Assembly (NCBI GenBank): GCA_037443205.1
Contig: JBBIOU010000007.1
Span: 44,585 to 108,584, forward strand
Direction: 5' to 3'
Source: JBBIOU01 sp037443205
GTDB lineage: Bacteria; Bacteroidota; Bacteroidia; Flavobacteriales_D; UBA2798
DNA: 64,000 nt
Part shown: one piece after another, positions 59,229-64,000 of the stretch
Position numbering within the stretch: the stretch's first letter is position 1
Layout: every line of letters starts with the position of its first letter
Notes under the pieces: model-generated
What the model was told of the DNA's origin: nothing
Databases searched by the model: none
Seen by the model: only the letters and a program-made list of their open reading frames with translations
Program-made: the position numbers and the translations under genes

Positions 59229-60080
59229 ATGCACAATACCCAACTAACTTTCGCTTTTGCATTGTTTTTGTTGCTGTCATGCACCCGAAAAACGCAGGAA
59301 ACGCAAGCTATTGCCTCTGTTTACGACAAAAAACTATTGCTGGAAGAAGTATTAGCCTTTATGCCCGAAGGCCTTAATACAGTTGATAGTTTAGCTTTTG
59401 TAAAAAACTATACTGATGCGTGGATACGCGAAAACATTATACTACACCAGGCAGAACAAGTATTGCCAAAAGAAAACCATAATATGAAATACAGACTTGA
59501 AAAGTATAAGCGCTCTTTATTATTATATGAATTTGAAAAGCAATATTTACGCGATAAGCTTGATACCAATGTTAGTTATAACGAAATACAACAACACTAT
59601 ACAGAAAACACCAACGACTTTATATTAGCCGATTACATCGTTAAAGTGCTTTATGTTAAATTATATAAAAGCGATAAAAATAAAGCCAAAGTAAAGCAAT
59701 GGTACCTAAGCACCAAAAACGAAGATTTAATTAAACTGGAAAAATATTGTGCCGAAAATGCCGTTAACTACTACAACGACAACGAAAACTGGATTTATTT
59801 TAATGATTTGCTGCGCGAAATCCCCATAAAAGCAGATGATAAAACCACATTTTTAAAAAACAATAAAAATATATTTTTTGAAGATGATGAATATGCTTAT
59901 TTTGTAAACATTTACGAATATAAATTAAAAGATGCTATATCGCCACTATCACTCGAAGAAGAAAACATTAAAGCAAGAATATTAAACGCGCGATCGGCAG
60001 AATTAATTAAACAACTTAGAAACGACCTGATAAATGAAGCCTATAACAATAACCATGTTACCAACACCCTCGAAGACTAA
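59229..60080 (+). CDS. SurA-like lipoprotein lacking a recognisable parvulin core
   Basis: A 283-residue lipoprotein (signal MHNTQLTFAFALFLLLSC, Cys18 lipidated). The N-terminal part resembles the chaperone lobe of SurA/PpiD: an exposed helix start IASVYDKKLLLEEVLAFMPE, then VKNYTDAWIRENIILHQAEQ and KYKRSLLLYEFEKQYLRDKL. Where a parvulin domain would be expected there is only weak similarity and no FGxH motif. It lies between two parvulin genes and overlaps the next one by up to 47 bases. I infer a chaperone-only member of the set. Confidence 0.65.
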   Translation: MHNTQLTFAFALFLLLSCTRKTQETQAIASVYDKKLLLEEVLAFMPEGLNTVDSLAFVKNYTDAWIRENIILHQAEQVLPKENHNMKYRLEKYKRSLLLYEFEKQYLRDKLDTNVSYNEIQQHYTENTNDFILADYIVKVLYVKLYKSDKNKAKVKQWYLSTKNEDLIKLEKYCAENAVNYYNDNENWIYFNDLLREIPIKADDKTTFLKNNKNIFFEDDEYAYFVNIYEYKLKDAISPLSLEEENIKARILNARSAELIKQLRNDLINEAYNNNHVTNTLED

Positions 60081-61416
60081 CATTGCATTTATATTACTGA
60101 TGCTAATTGCTTCTATCGGCAATGCCCAAAAAAATATTGACCGTATTATTGCCGTAGTGGGCGAAAAAATCGTTTTATATTCTGACATCGAATCGCAACG
60201 ATTTCAGGCGATGCAGCAAGGTCTAAATCTTGGCTCGGTAGAAAAAATGCGTTGCTTTATTTTAGACCAGCTTATCTATCAAAAATTACTTATACACCAG
60301 GCCGAACTCGATAGCCTTGAGGTAAGCGATGCACAAATTAACGCAGAATTAGAAGGGCGACTAAAATATTTTGAAAATATGATTGGCGGAAAAAAAGAAC
60401 TGGAAAAATATTACGGCAAATCATATCCCGAAATAAAAGACGAATTTTACGATATCATCAAAGAAAAACTTTTGGCCCAACAAATGGAAAAAAAAATAAC
60501 CTCCGGCATACGTGTTACTCCGGCAGAAGTTAGAGCATTTTTTAATGCCATACCCAAAGACAGCCTACCCTATGTAAATTCGCAGGTTGAGCTGGCACAT
60601 ATAACCATCATTCCTACGTACAGCACCGAAGAAGATATAAAAGCCAAAACAAAACTCGAAAAAATACGCAGCGAAATTATGAGCGGTAAATCTACTTTTT
60701 GCTTTGAAGCATTAGATAACAGTGATGACCCGGGCTCCAGAACCAAATGCGGTGAGTATGACTATGTACCTCGCGGAACCATGGTGCCCGAACTCGAAAC
60801 CTGGGCATTTAAACTAAAACCGGGCGAATACTCAGAAGTATTTAAAACCTCGTATGGATGGCATTTTATGCAATTGCTCGACAGAAAAGGAGAAGAATAT
60901 AAATTCAGACATATTTTATTAAGCCCGAAAATTACCAAAGAACAAATGCAAAAAGCATCCGAAAGATTAGACAGTATTTATAATGACATAAAATCGGGGA
61001 AAATTACATTTGAAGATGCTGCAAGAATATACAGCAACGACAAAGAAACGAAAAACAACGGAGGCAAACTCTTTAATATGCAAACAGGCGATGTAAAATT
61101 TGATGTTTCAACTCTGGATGCAAGTTTGTTTATCAGCATAGATAAATTAAATGCAGGCGAAATTTCGCGCCCCATGAGCTACGAAACTCCCGATAAAAAA
61201 CAAGGATACAGAATCATTAAATTAATTAAACGTACCGACCCGCACATGGCTAATCTTTACGATGATTACCAAAGCATTATGAATGCCGCACAAAATCAAA
61301 AAGAAGCCAAAGAAACACAAGACTGGGTGAACAGACGCATTTCTACCACCTATATTTGGATACACGAAGATTTTAGAAACTGCGAGTTTGAATACAAATG
61401 GGTAAAAGTACCATAA
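60034..61416 (+). CDS. surA: SurA-type periplasmic chaperone / peptidyl-prolyl isomerase
   Basis: A 460-residue exported protein: signal peptide ending ASIGNAQ, then the SurA N-terminal domain (RIIAVVGEKIVLYSDIESQR, about 35-180). Two parvulin-like domains follow (HITIIPTYSTEEDIKAKTK ... SYGWHFMQLLDRKG, and FRHILLSPKITKEQMQKASE onward). It would guide outer-membrane proteins to the BAM complex. The frame starts at 60034 inside the preceding gene; an alternative ATG at 60055 (MLPTPSKTNIAFILL) also yields a signal peptide. Either way the genes overlap, indicating coupling. Confidence 0.88.
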   Translation: MKPITITMLPTPSKTNIAFILLMLIASIGNAQKNIDRIIAVVGEKIVLYSDIESQRFQAMQQGLNLGSVEKMRCFILDQLIYQKLLIHQAELDSLEVSDAQINAELEGRLKYFENMIGGKKELEKYYGKSYPEIKDEFYDIIKEKLLAQQMEKKITSGIRVTPAEVRAFFNAIPKDSLPYVNSQVELAHITIIPTYSTEEDIKAKTKLEKIRSEIMSGKSTFCFEALDNSDDPGSRTKCGEYDYVPRGTMVPELETWAFKLKPGEYSEVFKTSYGWHFMQLLDRKGEEYKFRHILLSPKITKEQMQKASERLDSIYNDIKSGKITFEDAARIYSNDKETKNNGGKLFNMQTGDVKFDVSTLDASLFISIDKLNAGEISRPMSYETPDKKQGYRIIKLIKRTDPHMANLYDDYQSIMNAAQNQKEAKETQDWVNRRISTTYIWIHEDFRNCEFEYKWVKVP

Positions 61417-61453
61417 GCCGCACTTTCAAAACCTTATATAAACAAATTAACGC

Positions 61454-61461
61454 TATCTTTG
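61454..61461 (+). promoter_or_regulatory. Candidate -7 element before the MoxR gene
   Basis: TATCTTTG (TAnnTTTG), 20 bases before the ATG at 61482; identical to the guaB element at 55494. Confidence 0.45.
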
Positions 61462-61481
61462 ATAAAAAGTGAATCAGTAAA

Positions 61482-62450
61482 ATGAATGTTAGTTTTAAAT
61501 CAGACGTAGAAGCCGTAGATGCTTTTGTAATTAAATACAAGGAACTTAAAAAAGAAATTGCCAAGGTTATTGTTGGGCAAGAGCAGGTTGTAAACCAGGT
61601 ATTGATAGGAATATTCAGTAAAGGACATTGTTTATTGGTGGGCGTACCCGGCCTGGCCAAAACACTTTTAATTAATACCATAGCCGATTCGCTGGGCTTA
61701 AGTTTTAACCGCATACAGTTTACCCCCGATTTAATGCCCGGAGACATCATAGGCTCTGAAATATTAGACGAATCGCGCAATTTTAAATTTGTCAAAGGCC
61801 CCTTGTTTGCCCACATTATTTTGGCTGATGAAATAAACAGAACCCCCCCAAAAACCCAATCAGCACTACTCGAAGCTATGCAGGAAAGAGCCGTAACCGC
61901 AGCCGGCAAAAGATATAAGTTAGACGAACCGTTTTTTGTTTTAGCCACACAAAACCCCATAGAGCAGGAAGGAACTTACCCCTTGCCCGAAGCCCAATTA
62001 GACCGTTTTATGTTTAATATTTGGGTTGATTATCCGCAATACGAAGAAGAACTGGCCATTGTAAAAGCTACTACCGGAAATATCAAACCCCAACTCAATA
62101 AAATATTAAATGCCGAAGAAATAATTTATTTTCAGGAATTGGTAAGACGCATACCCGTTGCTGACAATGTAATTGAATATGCCGTAAAACTGAGTTCAAG
62201 AACCCGCCCCTTAGATAAGTCGGCTACCGAAATGGTAAAAAAATATATTTCCTGGGGAGCAGGACCCAGAGCCTCTCAAAATCTTATTATTGGCGCCAAA
62301 TGCCATGCAATGGTAAACGGAAAATATTCGCCCGATATGGAAGATATAAGAGCCGTAGCATTACCTATCCTTCGCCATCGAATTGTAAGAAATTATCTGG
62401 CAGAAGCCGAAGGATACAGCATTGAAAAAATTATTGAAAACCTGCTTTAA
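61482..62450 (+). CDS. MoxR-family AAA+ ATPase
   Basis: A 322-residue cytoplasmic ATPase. Walker A is VGVPGLAKTLLINTIA, Walker B HIILADEINRTPPKTQSALLEAM, sensor 1 FFVLATQNPIEQEGTYPLPE, sensor 2 WGAGPRASQNLIIGAKCHAM, preceded by the MoxR N-terminal VIVGQEQVVNQVLIGI. MoxR proteins act as chaperones with von Willebrand factor-type partners (DUF58 and VWA genes). Those usual downstream partners are missing: the next sequence is a repeat region and an integrase remnant. Rearrangement at this point is therefore likely. Confidence 0.93.
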   Translation: MNVSFKSDVEAVDAFVIKYKELKKEIAKVIVGQEQVVNQVLIGIFSKGHCLLVGVPGLAKTLLINTIADSLGLSFNRIQFTPDLMPGDIIGSEILDESRNFKFVKGPLFAHIILADEINRTPPKTQSALLEAMQERAVTAAGKRYKLDEPFFVLATQNPIEQEGTYPLPEAQLDRFMFNIWVDYPQYEEELAIVKATTGNIKPQLNKILNAEEIIYFQELVRRIPVADNVIEYAVKLSSRTRPLDKSATEMVKKYISWGAGPRASQNLIIGAKCHAMVNGKYSPDMEDIRAVALPILRHRIVRNYLAEAEGYSIEKIIENLL

Positions 62451-62474
62451 AATTTAGCTTGTTTATGGCATTAA

Positions 62475-62505
62475 CCCAAATTATGCATCAGAAAATTCGT
62501 AATTG
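62475..62505. repeat. Diverged short palindrome near element copy 5
   Basis: CCCAAATTATGCATC ... TTCGTAATT resembles the perfect palindrome at 53784-53816 with several changes. A related piece with ATTACG and CGTAAT arms lies at 62686-62710 on the other side of element copy 5. Confidence 0.4.
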
Positions 62506-62532
62506 ATAAAGTGCAGTAATCATTCTGATAAA

Positions 62533-62666
62533 CCAAAATTCAGCATTAGAAATTTGGATTTATTTCAAATTTTCCGCCAGAGGAGGACTGAGTGTGTTGA
62601 GTATCGTGTGGGATTTGGGTTATCCGCCATTAGGCGAACATTAGGCATGCTAATGCGTAATGTGGG
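62533..62666 (-). mobile_element. 134-bp MITE-like element, copy 5 (reverse orientation)
   Basis: On the plus strand it reads CCAAAATTCAGCATTAG to TAATGCGTAATGTGGG, flanked by exact ATAAA duplications (62528-62532 and 62667-62671). It carries scattered changes in the hairpin arms (for example GGAGGA for GGCGGA). This is the only copy inserted in the opposite direction. Confidence 0.9.
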
Positions 62667-62741
62667 ATAAATCGGAAGGATATAGATTACGCATTTTTTA
62701 ATACGTAATTTGATACAAATAGTTGATTGACAGATATTTAA

Positions 62742-62984
62742 AAAATTAAAATATATAGGTCAGTAAAAGTATTAAAAAATTCATTAATTTTAGCTGAAAG
62801 TAATATAACTGTTACTATTTACTGGCTAAGGCATAGTTATGCTACTCATTTATTAGAAGGAGGAACAGATTTAAGATATATTCAAGAATTACTGGGGCAT
62901 AAAAGTTCACGAACAACAGAAATATATACACATGTAAGTGAAAAATCGCTTCAAAAAATACAATCACCTTTTGATAATTTATGA
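62742..62984 (+). pseudogene. C-terminal remnant of a tyrosine recombinase/integrase
   Basis: The frame reads RSVKVLKNSLILAESNITVT, then YWLRHSYATHLLEGGTDLRY and IQELLGHKSSRTTEIYTHVS, ending SPFDNL and a stop. HxLRHSxATHLLExGxDLRxIQxLLGH with a downstream YTHVS is the C-terminal half of the catalytic domain of Xer/phage-type integrases; the Arg, His and nucleophile Tyr (EIYTH) are all present. The N-terminal domain and first catalytic arginine are missing and an in-frame stop lies just upstream, so this is a relic. The rest of the 720-base gap (62451-63170) holds repeats, and nothing recognisable in 62985-63105. Confidence 0.85.
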
Positions 62985-63105
62985 TTTTTTATATTTTTGG
63001 GTAAGAAATAAAAATTAATTGGATGCTACTAAAAAGTGTACATATCTTACAAATTTATTTTGTATATGAACACTTTTTAAGTATTTATAGTGAACATATA
63101 AGTAA

Positions 63106-63115
63106 GTTAGCGGTC
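63106..63115 (+). repeat. Left inverted flank of the RibD/DHFR-like gene unit
   Basis: GTTAGCGGTC, whose first nine bases recur inverted as ACCGCTAAC at 63738-63746 beyond the gene. The two enclose about 630 bases carrying a single gene, a cassette-like layout. Confidence 0.5.
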
Positions 63116-63170
63116 AGGCTAAAAAGACGACCCAACAAGACAAAACAGACAAATAATAAACATAACAACA

Positions 63171-63707
63171 ATGCGAAAATTATCACTTTTCATAGCGACA
63201 AGTTTAGACGGCTACATTGCAAAACCAAATGACGACCTAAGTTTTCTGAAGGTAGTTGAAAAAGAAGGAGAAGACTATGGTTATGCAGACTTCACGGCAA
63301 CCATTGACACCTTAATTATTGGTAGAAAAACTTATGATTATGTGCTTAAAGAAATTGGTTCTTCCCATTATGACAATGGACAGAGAGACGTTTATGTGAT
63401 AACAAGAACTGAAAGACCGAGTGTAGGCAGAACAACTTTTTATACAGGAAACTTGACCGAATTAGTTCAACGACTAAAATCCGAGAGTGGAAAAAATATT
63501 TATTGTGACGGTGGAGCAGAGATAATAAATGAACTATTAAGGAATGACCTTATTGACGAATTTATTATTGCAGTTATTCCTGTATTGCTTGGTGACGGGA
63601 CAAGACTTTTCAAAGACGGCAGACCTGAACAACAACTTGAACTTTTGAATGTGAAAACATTTGACACGGGACTAACGCAACTTCATTACAAACGTGCAAA
63701 CAATTGA
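63171..63707 (+). CDS. RibD C-terminal/dihydrofolate reductase-like protein
   Basis: A 178-residue protein of the DHFR-like superfamily (RibD_C). It has MRKLSLFIATSLDGYIAKPN, TLIIGRKTYDYVLKEIG, NIYCDGGAEIINELLRNDLI, and the C-terminal DEFIIAVIPVLLGDGTRLF. These stand-alone proteins bind NADPH and reduce unknown substrates; they are not classical folate enzymes and lie outside any riboflavin operon here. Base use (many GAC, ACG and CGG triplets around it) differs from the neighbouring core genes. The inverted GTTAGCGGT flanks and the nearby integrase relic suggest it was acquired. Confidence 0.85.
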   Translation: MRKLSLFIATSLDGYIAKPNDDLSFLKVVEKEGEDYGYADFTATIDTLIIGRKTYDYVLKEIGSSHYDNGQRDVYVITRTERPSVGRTTFYTGNLTELVQRLKSESGKNIYCDGGAEIINELLRNDLIDEFIIAVIPVLLGDGTRLFKDGRPEQQLELLNVKTFDTGLTQLHYKRANN

Positions 63708-63716
63708 CCGACATAA

Positions 63717-63760
63717 CAACGGACAACAAAAGTCCGAACCGCTAACATCGGTAACCGTTG
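63717..63760 (+). repeat. Right flank with nested inverted repeats
   Basis: CAACGG (63717-63722) pairs with CCGTTG (63755-63760), and inside it CCGA (63734-63737) with TCGG (63748-63751). The inverted copy ACCGCTAAC of the left flank lies in the loop region. The fold is reminiscent of recombination sites, but the integron attC core consensus is not met. Confidence 0.4.
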
Positions 63761-63861
63761 CACAACTACCTTCTTGAAAAAAAATTAGTTTTTCTATATC
63801 GAATACGACTTCATTACAAGCGTTTTAAGCGCACTTGTTTTTTTTGATTGTGTTTTTACCC

Positions 63862-64000
63862 TGAAATTTTGGGTGGCTTATATCGAAGCTATTGGCCTGG
63901 TTTTATGCCCTAATAAAAAATGTAAAAAACTTCCTGCTCTTTGCTCACTTTTTGGCAGGGCTATCGCTATGGATTTGGCTTTGTTGCGAATAAATTTTAA
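63862..64000 (+). repeat. Repeat family C, copy 2, reaching the window end
   Basis: GGTGGCTTATATCGAAG, TTTTATGCCCTAATAAAAAA, CTCTTTGCTCACTTTTTGGC and GGATTTGGCTTTGTTGCGAA align in order with the interrupted copy at 53824-54105. This copy has no mobile element. It may continue beyond the window. Confidence 0.65.

Noticed and set aside
8703..62671. The 134-bp repeats as a CRISPR array or as REP elements
   Set aside because: Copies are dispersed over 54 kb, not arrayed with spacers. They have 5-bp target duplications and matching ends, which fit a transposable element better than REP sequences.
63717..63760. Integron attC site after the RibD/DHFR-like gene
   Set aside because: The nested stems look similar, but the terminal core would have to read GTTRRRY and here it is GTTGCAC or GTTAGCG. 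No IntI-type gene is present.
1..64000. tRNA or rRNA genes
   Set aside because: No T-loop or anticodon-arm pattern was seen in the intergenic regions on either strand.

Overview
The window is a chromosomal segment of a Bacteroidota (Bacteroidetes) bacterium, A+T-rich. Five things point there: a type IX secretion (T9SS) translocon gene sprA; four proteins with C-terminal T9SS type A sorting domains; the gene order ruvA-sprA-gcvH-vanZ-tonB; promoters of the Bacteroidota TAnnTTTG type; and Bacteroidota families such as DUF3078 and the HEPN-fused sulfite reductase. I cannot place the genus. No tRNA, rRNA, CRISPR array or prophage was seen.

Layout. 1-8.6 kb: end of the ATP synthase operon (atpD, atpC), class Ia ribonucleotide reductase (nrdB-nrdA), rpmH, pgk and a DUF3078 outer-membrane-type protein. 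8.9-14.1 kb: a MazG-like pyrophosphohydrolase and a siroheme/sulfite-reductase operon (HEPN-fused reductase, two siroheme synthesis enzymes, ferredoxin-NADP reductase) behind a leader that looks like a transcription attenuator. 14.2-20.7 kb: a peptide-binding lipoprotein, hldD, a UDP-glucuronate decarboxylase, a FucP-type sugar transporter and a wrecked ROK sugar kinase. 20.7-33.7 kb: tonB, vanZ, gcvH, the 2451-residue sprA, ruvA and a large Asp-box T9SS cargo protein. 33.8-44.7 kb: lipA, osmC, a small unlisted lipoprotein, ung, an Omp85 protein, comB, gcvT, ruvB, a secreted thioredoxin-like T9SS protein and queG. 44.7-48 kb: a deoxyribose-type operon deoC-ALDH-short ALDH. 48.7-53.1 kb: two coupled secreted hydrolases (M1 peptidase and CocE/NonD hydrolase). 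54-62.5 kb: small lipoprotein and membrane proteins, guaB, three periplasmic chaperone/parvulin-type genes and a MoxR ATPase. 62.5-64 kb: an accessory scrap region with an integrase remnant and a RibD/DHFR-like gene between inverted repeats.

The most interesting structure lies between the genes. Five copies of a 133-134 bp element begin CCC and end GGG, carry imperfect 17-bp terminal inverted repeats and several internal hairpins, and are each flanked by a 5-bp A/T-only duplication (four exact, one 4/5). Two copies can be shown from the sequence alone to be insertions: removing one copy plus one duplication restores the reading frame of a ROK kinase C-terminus, and removing another restores alignment between two copies of a second, unrelated repeat. 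This is a non-autonomous transposable element (MITE-like) with no transposase in the window. Three further repeat families (here B, C and D) and short palindromes cluster with it.
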